A stretch of 64,000 bases of DNA from Bacteroidota bacterium. Lineage in GTDB: Bacteria > Bacteroidota > Bacteroidia > AKYH767-A > 2013-40CM-41-45. Below, piece by piece: positions 35,708-44,231 of the stretch. Position 1 is the stretch's first letter; every line of letters starts with the position of its first letter. The stretch spans positions 992,001-1,056,000 of the forward strand of contig JADKJP010000006.1 in the NCBI GenBank assembly GCA_016720935.1, written 5' to 3'. The notes beneath the pieces were generated by a model that did not search any database, was not told the DNA's origin, and saw only the letters and a list, made by a program, of their open reading frames with translations. A program made the position numbers and the translations under genes.

Positions 35708-36716
35708 TAAATCCATTCTGATCACCGGTGGTACCGGTTCTTTCGGAAAAGCATTTGTGAAATCTGTTCTTCAGAAATATCCGGACGTCAAACGACTGGT
35801 CATATTTTCACGCGATGAACAAAAGCAGTTCCAGATGGAAATGGAATACCCACACCAGAAATACCCACAGGTCCGTTTTTTCATAGGCGACGTTCGGGAT
35901 GAGGACCGCATTCGGATGGCGTTGAAGGGGATTGACACAGTAGTTCATGCCGCTGCAATGAAACATATTCACATTGCAGAATACAATCCTATGGAATGTA
36001 TCAAAACCAATATTATCGGTGCTGAAAACCTAATCAAAGCATGTCTTGATTCAGATGTGGAAAATGTAGTTGCTCTGTCTACAGATAAAGCAGCAGCTCC
36101 TATCAATTTGTACGGGGCCACTAAACTTGCTTCTGATAAATTATTTATTGCTGCCAACAATATCAAAGGCACAAAAAAAATTAAGTTTTCCGTTGTTCGC
36201 TATGGAAACGTGATGGGTTCGAACGGATCTGTTATTCCATTCTTTCTTAAGAAGCGCAATGAAAAAGTTTTGCCCATTACGGACCCGTCGATGACGCGAT
36301 TTAATATTCTCCTGGACGAGGCGGTGGACATGGTTTTTTATGCCCTTGACAATGCATGGGGTGGTGAGTTGTTTGTTCCTAAAATTCCTTCTTTCAAAAT
36401 TACGGACCTTGCCGAGGCTATTGGTCCGGATTGTAAACAAAACATCGTGGGAATTCGCCCAGGAGAAAAATTGCACGAAGAGATGATTACCTCTTCCGAT
36501 TCTTTTTCTACCTATGATATGGGTAAATATTACGTGATTTTACCGCAGAGCCCGAACTGGAATATGCGTGATTACCTCACCCATTTTAAATCCGAAAAAG
36601 TTCCGGCTGGTTTTAATTATACATCCGGAAATAATGATTCCTGGTTGTCCGTTGAAGATTTAAGAAAACTCATCCATTTGCATGTGGATACATCCTTTGA
36701 ACCCATACAAAAATGA
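35697..36716 (+). CDS. pseB: UDP-N-acetylglucosamine 4,6-dehydratase (inverting)
   Basis: A 339-residue extended SDR enzyme. The NAD(P) loop is ITGGTGSFGKA (about residues 8-18). The active-site region STDKAAAPINLYGATKLASD contains the D-K pair and the Tyr-x3-Lys that typify PseB/FlaA1. It converts UDP-GlcNAc to UDP-2-acetamido-2,6-dideoxy-beta-L-arabino-hex-4-ulose, the first step of pseudaminic acid synthesis, in the cytoplasm. It overlaps wzt (11 bp) and pseC (4 bp), so expression is coupled with the exporter. Confidence 0.94.
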   Translation: MLNNKSILITGGTGSFGKAFVKSVLQKYPDVKRLVIFSRDEQKQFQMEMEYPHQKYPQVRFFIGDVRDEDRIRMALKGIDTVVHAAAMKHIHIAEYNPMECIKTNIIGAENLIKACLDSDVENVVALSTDKAAAPINLYGATKLASDKLFIAANNIKGTKKIKFSVVRYGNVMGSNGSVIPFFLKKRNEKVLPITDPSMTRFNILLDEAVDMVFYALDNAWGGELFVPKIPSFKITDLAEAIGPDCKQNIVGIRPGEKLHEEMITSSDSFSTYDMGKYYVILPQSPNWNMRDYLTHFKSEKVPAGFNYTSGNNDSWLSVEDLRKLIHLHVDTSFEPIQK

Positions 36717-37909
36717 ATCCAATACCTTACGGCAAACAAACCATTACAGAAGATGACATCAAAGCAGTCGTTGAAACCCTTAAGTCTGATTTTTTAACTC
36801 AAGGGCCGCACATCGCTGAATTTGAGAATGCCTTCGCCACCTATATTGGATCGAAGTATGCAGTTGCTGTTGCAAATGGAACAGCGGCACTTCACCTTTC
36901 AGCTATGGCTTTGAATGTGAAGCCGGGTCAAAAAGTTATTACTTCTCCAATCACTTTTGTAGCTTCTGCAAACTGTATCCGGTACTGCGGAGGAGAAGTA
37001 GTATTTGCTGATATTGATCCTTCAACCTACTTGATTGACATCATATCCATTGAACGGTTACTTCGTGCTTCTCCTAAAGGAACTTATGCAGGAATTATAC
37101 CTGTTGATTTTTCGGGCCGACCTGTGGATCTTGAAAAACTGAAGTCCCTCGCAAATGAGTTTAATCTTTGGATCCTTGAAGATGCGTGTCATGCTCCAGG
37201 TGGATTTTTCATTGACAGCAAAGGAGAGAAACAGTTTTGCGGGAATGGCAAATTCGCAGAGCTTGCAATTTTCTCTTTTCATCCGGTGAAACATATTGCT
37301 TGCGGAGAAGGAGGGATGATTACCACTAACGATCAGGCACTGTATGAAAAACTGATGGTCCTCCGTACACACGGTATCACCCGCAATACAAAGTTCTTTA
37401 AGAATGATCCTCAATGGGCTTCCGGAAACACGAATGAATCGGTGAGTAATTTCCCTGCCTGGTATATGGAGATGCAGGAGCTTGGATTTAATTATCGTCT
37501 GACTGATTTCCAGGCTGCATTGGGAACTTCACAGCTAAGGAGAGCCGAACAAGGTCTTGCCAGTAGAAAAGAAATCGCAAAAAAATATGAAGCAGCATTC
37601 AACGGAAAAGCCTGGGTACTGGGCCAAAGCGGAATGGTTGAAGGTCATGCTTATCATTTATACATCCTGGAGACGGAGAACCGTTTGGAATTGTACAACT
37701 TCCTGAAAAGTAAAAATATTTTCCCCCAAATTCATTATATCCCGGCCCATTTGATGCCTTACTACAAGATGCTTGGATACAAAGAAGGTGACTTAATTTT
37801 TGCTGAACAATATTATTCGCGCTGCCTGAGTTTGCCAATGTACCCCGGACTTACTGATGAACAACAAAATTATGTAATTGAAAACATACTCGCTTTTTCA
37901 AAAAGATGA
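36713..37909 (+). CDS. pseC: UDP-4-amino-4,6-dideoxy-N-acetyl-beta-L-altrosamine transaminase
   Basis: A 398-residue DegT/DnrJ-family PLP aminotransferase. The N-terminal IPYGKQTITEDDIKAVVETL, the VANGTAALHLSA substrate-binding region and FSFHPVKHIACGEGG with the Schiff-base Lys match PseC rather than legionaminic-acid enzymes. It aminates the 4-keto sugar made by PseB, using glutamate. The start codon overlaps the pseB stop by 4 bp. A 114-bp spacer with a hairpin follows before the next pse gene. Confidence 0.94.
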   Translation: MNPIPYGKQTITEDDIKAVVETLKSDFLTQGPHIAEFENAFATYIGSKYAVAVANGTAALHLSAMALNVKPGQKVITSPITFVASANCIRYCGGEVVFADIDPSTYLIDIISIERLLRASPKGTYAGIIPVDFSGRPVDLEKLKSLANEFNLWILEDACHAPGGFFIDSKGEKQFCGNGKFAELAIFSFHPVKHIACGEGGMITTNDQALYEKLMVLRTHGITRNTKFFKNDPQWASGNTNESVSNFPAWYMEMQELGFNYRLTDFQAALGTSQLRRAEQGLASRKEIAKKYEAAFNGKAWVLGQSGMVEGHAYHLYILETENRLELYNFLKSKNIFPQIHYIPAHLMPYYKMLGYKEGDLIFAEQYYSRCLSLPMYPGLTDEQQNYVIENILAFSKR

Positions 37910-37975
37910 GATTTTTTCACAGCTGATTTTGGAAAAAAACAGATGTAGAACGATTGAGTTACCGAACAAAAGAAA

Positions 37976-37999
37976 TGAAAGTTAAATACATGACTTTCA
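37976..37999. other. Hairpin in the pseC-pseF spacer
   Basis: TGAAAGT (37976-37982) pairs with ACTTTCA (37993-37999) around a 10-nt loop, with no T-tract. It could be an RNA-processing or partial termination site within the pse operon. Confidence 0.35.
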
Positions 38000-38023
38000 T
38001 ACTTAACTAAATAAACCACGGAA

Positions 38024-38764
38024 TTGTCGGACAGTAAAGAAGCTATCGGAATCATTACACAGGCAAGGATGACAAGCACCCGTCTTCCCGGGAAAGTTTT
38101 TAAGGAAATTCTGGGTAAGCCTCTCCTTGGCTATCATCTTGACCGACTTAGAAAGACAGGATTCAGGGTCATCGTTGCGACAACCACCAATACGACGGAT
38201 GATTGTATTTGTGAATATGCAGAGAAAAATAGTATTCCGTATTTCCGTGGCAGCGAATCTAACGTTCTTAGTCGTTATTACGATGCTGCTTCAAAGTTTC
38301 ACGTGAATCCGGTGGTTCGTGTGACTTCCGATTGCCCACTCATAGACCCTCAGCTCATCATGTCATCATTAAAACAGTACATGCAAATGAACGATCCGGA
38401 TTTATACATTAGCAATGGCATCGAACGGACATTTGCTCGTGGATTCGATTTCGAAATTTTTTCCTTTAAAGCTTTGGAGGAAGCTTATAACAATGCCAGG
38501 GAGGAGTCGGATTTGGAACATGTCACTCCCTTTATCTGGAAAAACAAATCCGGGAAAACTAAGTTTTTTCACATCCGTCAAATTGAAGACCATAGTCAGT
38601 TGAGGATTACCGTGGATACTCCGGAAGATTTTACTTTGATCAGGCACCTGATAGAAAATTATCATGCTACAAATCTTTCCTTTGCAGAGATTGAATCTAT
38701 TCTGCTTGCTCATCCTGAACTTGTGAAGATAAATGCATCCATTGAACAAAAAAAAGTAAACTGA
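38024..38764 (+). CDS. pseF: Pseudaminic acid cytidylyltransferase (SpsF-like form)
   Basis: 246 residues starting at TTG 38024; the next ATG would remove the catalytic N-terminus. IITQARMTSTRLPGKVFKEI is the nucleotide-binding signature of CMP-sugar synthetases of the SpsF branch, and RVTSDCPLIDP carries the metal-binding Asp. In a cluster with PseB, PseC, PseG, PseH and PseI its role is to activate pseudaminic acid with CTP. It lies 1 bp before the PseG-PseH gene. The symbol rests on context plus family. Confidence 0.85.
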   Translation: MSDSKEAIGIITQARMTSTRLPGKVFKEILGKPLLGYHLDRLRKTGFRVIVATTTNTTDDCICEYAEKNSIPYFRGSESNVLSRYYDAASKFHVNPVVRVTSDCPLIDPQLIMSSLKQYMQMNDPDLYISNGIERTFARGFDFEIFSFKALEEAYNNAREESDLEHVTPFIWKNKSGKTKFFHIRQIEDHSQLRITVDTPEDFTLIRHLIENYHATNLSFAEIESILLAHPELVKINASIEQKKVN

Positions 38765-38765
38765 T

Positions 38766-40265
38766 TTGAAACCCAGGATTATCCTTCGGGCAGATGGTGG
38801 AGCAGTCCAGGGAATGGGACATGTAGTGCGATGCCTTGCCCTAGCTGAAATACTCAGTGAAACTTATGAAGTTTCATTTGCTATTCAGGAGTCTGAGGAA
38901 AGTACACTCTTTGAAATCCGGAAGGTGGTGAAGGAGGTTTGGATTCTTCCAAAAGTACAAGATTATAAAATAGATGCACTGAATTTTTTACCGCATTTAA
39001 ACAGAAGTGATATAGTGGTTTTAGATGGTTATCATTTCACAACAGATTACGAAAAATCAATTCGTTCGATCAAATGTAAATTAGTGCTGATTGATGACTT
39101 GCATTCCTGGCATCATGTTGCAGATGTAGTTTTTAATTCTGCTGATTCAGTCAAACAATCTGATTTTTCTTCAGAACCTTATACTCGCTTTTTCCTTGGA
39201 CTACAATATGTCCTTCTACGCAAACCATTTATTGCAAATACTACCGTAGTAAGAAGGAGATCTGAAATTTCACGAGTTTTTTTGAATATGGGCGCATCAG
39301 ACAGCGAAAATCTCACAATGAAATTTACAAATGCCTTGTCTAACATTAAAGGTATTCGGGAAATCCATCTTATGCTGGGTGCAGTGAATGTACATACACC
39401 TCTCGTTCAAAAGCTCGCAGGCGAAATCACCAATGTGAAAATTCAGGTTCATCAAGATATTTCCGCAGAAAAAATAGTCAGTATTTTGCGGCAGTGTGAA
39501 CTTGCCATATGTCCGGCAAGCACGATTTCCATGGAATGCTGCGCGGTCGGAATTCCTATGATTTCCGGCTATACTATTGAGAACCAGAAAGGCGTTCTTG
39601 ACGGATTGACGCGACACAAGGTTCTTATCAATCTGGGAGATCTCCGTCAGATCGATATGGAAATATTCCGGACGAAGCTTATGGACTTAATACAGACTCC
39701 TGGATTGCTTGAGGAGATGGTTGCAAACCAAAAGAATTTGATTGATGGTAATTCACCAAAACGTATTCTTAATGTTTTTAATCAATTAGCGGCTTCTTCA
39801 CTGACCTTCCGCTTTGCTGAAATTTCAGATGTTGATCTTTATTTTAAGTGGACCAACGATCCGGTAGTTCGTGAAAATTCCTTCCACCAGGAACCTGTGA
39901 GTTATCAGGAACATGTACTTTGGTTTGGAAAGAAACTTAAATCACCGGATTGTTTCATGTATCTTTTTTTTAAAGAAAATATTCCTGCAGGACAAGTTCG
40001 GATTGAACATTCGGACGGTGAAAATGTCATTGGAATTTCTATCGATCAAAATTTCCGTGGACTGGGTTTGGGTGCAGAGATGATCCGGACAGCATGTGCT
40101 GATTTTGTGAAGAAGCATCCTGGCGAATTCATCACGGCTTATATAAAAGATAGCAATAAATCTTCTTATGCAATTTTTAAGAAGGCGGGATTTGGAAATG
40201 AAACCCGTGTTATTGAAAAAGGAATTTACTGTTACAAACTGATTACTCAAAACTTCAGGCCATGA
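38766..40265 (+). CDS. pseG: Fused PseG nucleotide-sugar hydrolase and PseH N-acetyltransferase
   Basis: 499 residues from TTG 38766. Residues 1 to about 340 are PseG, a GT-B-fold UDP-sugar hydrolase (IILRADGGAVQGMGHVVRCL; ICPASTISMECCAVGIPMIS). Residues about 345-499 are a GNAT domain (LTFRFAEISDVDLYFKWTND; IDQNFRGLGLGAEMIRTA) matching PseH, which acetylates the 4-amino group. PseH normally acts before PseG, so the fusion joins two consecutive steps: N-acetylation, then release of UDP. No separate pseH is present in the cluster. The stop overlaps the pseI start by 4 bp. Confidence 0.88.
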   Translation: MKPRIILRADGGAVQGMGHVVRCLALAEILSETYEVSFAIQESEESTLFEIRKVVKEVWILPKVQDYKIDALNFLPHLNRSDIVVLDGYHFTTDYEKSIRSIKCKLVLIDDLHSWHHVADVVFNSADSVKQSDFSSEPYTRFFLGLQYVLLRKPFIANTTVVRRRSEISRVFLNMGASDSENLTMKFTNALSNIKGIREIHLMLGAVNVHTPLVQKLAGEITNVKIQVHQDISAEKIVSILRQCELAICPASTISMECCAVGIPMISGYTIENQKGVLDGLTRHKVLINLGDLRQIDMEIFRTKLMDLIQTPGLLEEMVANQKNLIDGNSPKRILNVFNQLAASSLTFRFAEISDVDLYFKWTNDPVVRENSFHQEPVSYQEHVLWFGKKLKSPDCFMYLFFKENIPAGQVRIEHSDGENVIGISIDQNFRGLGLGAEMIRTACADFVKKHPGEFITAYIKDSNKSSYAIFKKAGFGNETRVIEKGIYCYKLITQNFRP

Positions 40266-41302
40266 AGGATATTCAAATAGGGCATCGTCTTGTAGGAGCC
40301 AAACACATACCATTCATCATTGCTGAAATGAGTGGAAATCACAACCAGAGCCTGGACCGTGCGCTCGAAATTGTGGATGCTGCAGCTAATGCCGGTGCTC
40401 ATGCTTTAAAATTGCAGACTTATACAGCGGACACCATCACTATGAAGGGTGTTTTTTCCATTCAGGATAAAAATTCCCTTTGGAACGGCAAAGAACTTCA
40501 TGATTTGTACAGCCTTGCATACACACCCTGGGAATGGCATACAGCAATTTTTGCAAGGGCACGTGAGAAAGGAATGTTGGCATTTAGTTCTCCCTTTGAT
40601 GAAACAGCTGTAGATTTTCTTGAAAGTCTGAACGTACCAGCCTATAAAATCGCATCCTTTGAAAATACACACCATCCTTTGCTCCGAAAAGTAGCAAAAA
40701 CAGGCAAGCCAATCATCATGTCAACGGGGGTATCTACTTTATCTGACATTGATGAAAGTGTGCGGATCTTACGGGATGCCGGTTGCCACGACCTGATTCT
40801 ACTCAAATGCACAAGCACTTATCCGGCGACACCTGAAAATTCAAATATCAATACTATTCCTCACATGTCTCAGCTATTCGGTTGCCCTGTTGGTCTTTCT
40901 GATCATACTATGGGAATAGGGACATCAGTAGCAGCTGTCGCACTGGGAGCAATGGTAATTGAAAAGCATTTTACCCTTAAAAGATCGGATGGAGGTGTTG
41001 ACAGCGCATTCTCTCTCGAACCTGCGGAATTAAGTTCACTTGTTGTGGAGACAAAGCGGGCTTTCGAGTCTCTTGGAAAGATAAATTATGGGATACTTGC
41101 CGCCGAGGAAAAGGGAAAACAATTCAAACGATCAATCTATATTTCAAAGGATATGAATGCAGGTGAAGAATTCACAGAAGAGAATCTGCGTATTATTCGT
41201 CCTGGATTCGGATTGGAGCCTAAATATTTCGAGATGATCCTCGGAAAGAAAATTCGTAAAACCGTTGTTCAGGGAACTCCGCTGACCTGGGATCTTCTCT
41301 GA
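40262..41302 (+). CDS. pseI: Pseudaminic acid synthase
   Basis: A 346-residue NeuB-family enzyme. IAEMSGNHNQSLDRALEIVD and HALKLQTYTADTITMKG are PseI-specific forms of the TIM-barrel start. GLSDHTMGIGTSVAAVALGA and IEKHFTLKRSDGGVDSAFSL contain the metal and substrate residues. A C-terminal SAF (antifreeze-like) domain (AGEEFTEENLRIIRPGFGLE) covers the active site of the dimer partner. It condenses 6-deoxy-AltdiNAc with phosphoenolpyruvate to give pseudaminic acid. With PseB, PseC, PseG-PseH and PseF the CMP-pseudaminic acid route is complete. Confidence 0.95.
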   Translation: MKDIQIGHRLVGAKHIPFIIAEMSGNHNQSLDRALEIVDAAANAGAHALKLQTYTADTITMKGVFSIQDKNSLWNGKELHDLYSLAYTPWEWHTAIFARAREKGMLAFSSPFDETAVDFLESLNVPAYKIASFENTHHPLLRKVAKTGKPIIMSTGVSTLSDIDESVRILRDAGCHDLILLKCTSTYPATPENSNINTIPHMSQLFGCPVGLSDHTMGIGTSVAAVALGAMVIEKHFTLKRSDGGVDSAFSLEPAELSSLVVETKRAFESLGKINYGILAAEEKGKQFKRSIYISKDMNAGEEFTEENLRIIRPGFGLEPKYFEMILGKKIRKTVVQGTPLTWDLL

Positions 41303-41323
41303 TCTGTTTACATTATAGAAATC

Positions 41324-42814
41324 ATGGTAGTTTTTTTATATAGCACTCATACCCTTTGGCCGCATCATGCAGAAACAGAACTGGAGTTACTTCAGGATCA
41401 TTTGGCGAAAGGGGATACAGTCTACCGCTTTGTTTGTAACGGGGAACTACCGGTTTGTGATACCAATGTTCCTCATCGAATGCACCCTTGTTTGCGTTGT
41501 GTAGACAAGCAGAAGATCGGACAAAAACTTCTTTTTGGGAGTGAAAAAGTCATTACAAAATCAATTTATACTTCTGAGTTTGTAAAAAAGGCCAAGCAGA
41601 TTGAATTTAATTACACTGATTTGGCTGCTTTCAAATTGGTGAAGATTGAGAATTTTGATATTGGATATGCGGTTAGTTCTTCCATCATTTCAGAACTGAG
41701 GGATCCCGAACCTCAGATATCGAATAATCTCGACATGTTTCAAAATTATTTTTACTCTTCCCTTGCTATTTATTATGCCACACAAGAGAGTATACGTAGT
41801 CTGAAGCCCGATCTGATTTATGCCTTCAATGGAAGAGTGGCTCATGCAAAACCGGTTTTGCGTGCGGCACAGCAGGCTGGTGTTGAATGCAGGATTCATG
41901 AAAGAGGATGTGATATCTTCCATTATGGAATTACAGTCAACACAACACCGCATGATATAGCTAATTTTACGATTCAGCTTGAACGAAAATGGAATGAAGC
42001 GGATGTGAATGAACGAGAAAAGATTGGTGCCACCTTTTATGAAGAAAGATTGCGCGGAAAGGAACAGGCTTGGGTTTCATTTGTGAAGGACCAGCAACAG
42101 AATTTGCTCCCGACGGACTGGAATCCCAACAAACAAAACATTGCCATTTTCAATACTTCGGAAGACGAATATGAATCGATAGGCCCCGAGTGGAAAAATG
42201 AATTGTACGAAAACCAGGCAATAGGCATAGAAAAAATTCTTATTGATTTTGAAAGTATTGACTCCTTTCACTTTTACCTGAGAATTCATCCCAACCTGAA
42301 AGGTCTCAACAATCGCCAGATTAGGGATGCATATGCTCTGAAAAAGTATTCCAATCTAACTATCATTGATAGTGATAGTCCGGTGAGTACCTACACATTG
42401 ATGATGCAGTGTAATAAAACGATTACGTTTGGAAGTTCTACAGGTATTGAAGCTGTTTATTGGGGGAAAGTATCTATTTTATTGGGGAAAAGTTTTTACT
42501 GCAATCTCGAAGCAGCCTACATTCCTTCTTCACATTCGGAAACTCTGGCTCTCATCAAGGCGGATCTGAAGCCAAAACCAAGGACCGATGCATTGAAATA
42601 TGGCTATTACCTGAAAACCTTCGGATATAAATATTTATATTACAAACCTACAGGTTTCCTCAGTGGTACATTTAAAGATGTGGATATGGACACTGTGTCA
42701 AGTTTAAAAACCAGAATCTTTACGAAATTGCACCACATTTCATTATTGGATAAAATTTATCAATGGACCCGTCGTAGTGGAAATTTTGTTCAAAAGGCAT
42801 TTATGAAATGGTAA
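41324..42814 (+). CDS. Putative surface-carbohydrate transferase (capsule-type GT-B-like), unassigned
   Basis: A 496-residue protein that I cannot assign to a named enzyme. The N-terminus (VVFLYSTHTLWPHHAETELE) and the cysteine-containing PCLRCVDKQKIG segment resemble proteins of wall/teichoic or capsule loci. The C-terminal half has a GT-B-like end, KTITFGSSTGIEAVYWGKVS, in which S-S-T-G-I-E is the region expected to hold a nucleotide or lipid phosphate. Position directly after pseI and before a GT2 gene (7-bp overlap) suggests that it transfers pseudaminic acid or a neighbouring sugar. It could alternatively act on a CDP-polyol. Confidence 0.55.
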   Translation: MVVFLYSTHTLWPHHAETELELLQDHLAKGDTVYRFVCNGELPVCDTNVPHRMHPCLRCVDKQKIGQKLLFGSEKVITKSIYTSEFVKKAKQIEFNYTDLAAFKLVKIENFDIGYAVSSSIISELRDPEPQISNNLDMFQNYFYSSLAIYYATQESIRSLKPDLIYAFNGRVAHAKPVLRAAQQAGVECRIHERGCDIFHYGITVNTTPHDIANFTIQLERKWNEADVNEREKIGATFYEERLRGKEQAWVSFVKDQQQNLLPTDWNPNKQNIAIFNTSEDEYESIGPEWKNELYENQAIGIEKILIDFESIDSFHFYLRIHPNLKGLNNRQIRDAYALKKYSNLTIIDSDSPVSTYTLMMQCNKTITFGSSTGIEAVYWGKVSILLGKSFYCNLEAAYIPSSHSETLALIKADLKPKPRTDALKYGYYLKTFGYKYLYYKPTGFLSGTFKDVDMDTVSSLKTRIFTKLHHISLLDKIYQWTRRSGNFVQKAFMKW

Positions 42815-43776
42815 TCTCCGTCATCATACCTACTTACAACAGGAGCAGGTTCATTGAACTGACACTCGAGAGTTTTGTGCACCAGGATTTTAATGTTGGG
42901 AATTTTGAGATAATTGTCTCGGACAATAACTCAACCGACAATACAAAAGAAGTTGTAACAAGGTTCATTGAAAATAATAAGACCCATTCGATACGGTACT
43001 TTTCAGAGAAAAGGCAGGGAGTTCATTTTGCGAGAAATTCAGCAGCCAAAATCGCAACCGGTGATTTCCTGTATTTCACTGATGATGATATGATCGCGGA
43101 CCCTGCCTTACTAACAGAATTGCTGGGTGTATTTAAGCTTGATAAAAAAATCGCCAGTGCTACAGGTCTCGTGCTTCCGAAATGGGAATCTGAACCCCCT
43201 TCCTGGATTCCGGATCTTTGCAACAACGCTTTGCTTAGTCTCAATAATCCAGATTACGATCTGATCGTTTCTGAAAAAGACTGCAACGTTTTCAGCTGTC
43301 ACCAGATGATCCGCCGCGAAGTCTTTTTCCAGACAGGAGGGTTTAATCCTGAAAATACAAAAGGTGTCTGGATTGGAGATGGAGAAACAGGTCTGAATAT
43401 CAAGATCCGGGAGAAAGGTTATAAATTTGCTTTCACCAGGAAATCGGTGATCCGACATATCATTCCGGCTTCCCGCATGACTCAATCCTATCTGAACAAA
43501 CGGCTTACAAACCAGGGAAACTGCGATACATACACCTATTATCGTGCTGTTCAGCCCTCTGCTATACAAATGGGAAGACGGATGTTTGCTTCATTACTGA
43601 AAATAGCATATGCATTCTTGAAATGTTCGATCAATTTCATCCTTCAGAAAAACTCCTGGCGGTTGAATATGGCCGGATGCTATTATCATGTGGCAGGAAT
43701 TAAATATCTTGCAAAGTTGATTTCTGACTCCAACTGGCGTGCTTTGGTATTGAAAAACAACTGGATCAATGAATGA
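42808..43776 (+). CDS. Glycosyltransferase family 2
   Basis: A 322-residue GT-A fold enzyme. VISVIIPTYNRSRFIELTLE is the family start, IIVSDNNSTDNT the nucleotide-binding loop and FTDDDM the D-x-D metal motif. Other conserved parts are RREVFFQTGGFNPE and WIGDGETGLNIKIREKG (ED-type catalytic region). It lacks membrane helices. It extends the surface glycan from a nucleotide sugar; donor and acceptor are unknown. Its start overlaps the previous gene by 7 bp. Confidence 0.9.
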   Translation: MVISVIIPTYNRSRFIELTLESFVHQDFNVGNFEIIVSDNNSTDNTKEVVTRFIENNKTHSIRYFSEKRQGVHFARNSAAKIATGDFLYFTDDDMIADPALLTELLGVFKLDKKIASATGLVLPKWESEPPSWIPDLCNNALLSLNNPDYDLIVSEKDCNVFSCHQMIRREVFFQTGGFNPENTKGVWIGDGETGLNIKIREKGYKFAFTRKSVIRHIIPASRMTQSYLNKRLTNQGNCDTYTYYRAVQPSAIQMGRRMFASLLKIAYAFLKCSINFILQKNSWRLNMAGCYYHVAGIKYLAKLISDSNWRALVLKNNWINE

Positions 43777-43796
43777 ACACTTAAATATTAATTCCA

Positions 43797-44225
43797 ATGG
43801 TTGAACGTATTCTGGAGAAGGAAACTTTAATTGCAGTCATCATTCGGACAGATTATAACAATCCGGGTATTGCATTCTTCACACCCGATAATTTTTCCCA
43901 GCAACTGGGATATATGAATCGACCCAAAGGGTATATTATTGAACCGCATCGACATAATCTTGTTGCACGTGAAGTAGTGCAAACACAGGAAGTGTTATTT
44001 GTGAAATCCGGTAAAGTTCGTGTTGATTTTTACAGCGATACCCAACAATACCTCGAAAGCCGTATCCTTGTGAAAGGTGACGTGATTCTCCTTGCTGGAG
44101 GTGGACATGGTTTTGAAATGCTGGAATCAAGTGAAATGATAGAAGTAAAACAGGGGCCTTATATCGGTGAAAAGGATAAAGTACGGTTCGAACCCACTAC
44201 AATTTCAAATGTGGTTATAAAATAA
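43797..44225 (+). CDS. Cupin-fold protein of the polysaccharide locus
   Basis: A 142-residue single-domain cupin. IIEPHRHNLVAREVVQTQEV contains the first cupin motif with two His and a later Glu, and KGDVILLAGGGHGFEMLESS contains the second with His. Small cupins like this sit beside DegT aminotransferases in nucleotide-sugar clusters, where relatives such as FdtA/WxcM act as ketoisomerases, but the match is only at fold level. It lies 6 bp before a DegT gene, which supports a joint role in making a modified amino sugar. Confidence 0.65.
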   Translation: MVERILEKETLIAVIIRTDYNNPGIAFFTPDNFSQQLGYMNRPKGYIIEPHRHNLVAREVVQTQEVLFVKSGKVRVDFYSDTQQYLESRILVKGDVILLAGGGHGFEMLESSEMIEVKQGPYIGEKDKVRFEPTTISNVVIK

Positions 44226-44231
44226 TTCAGA

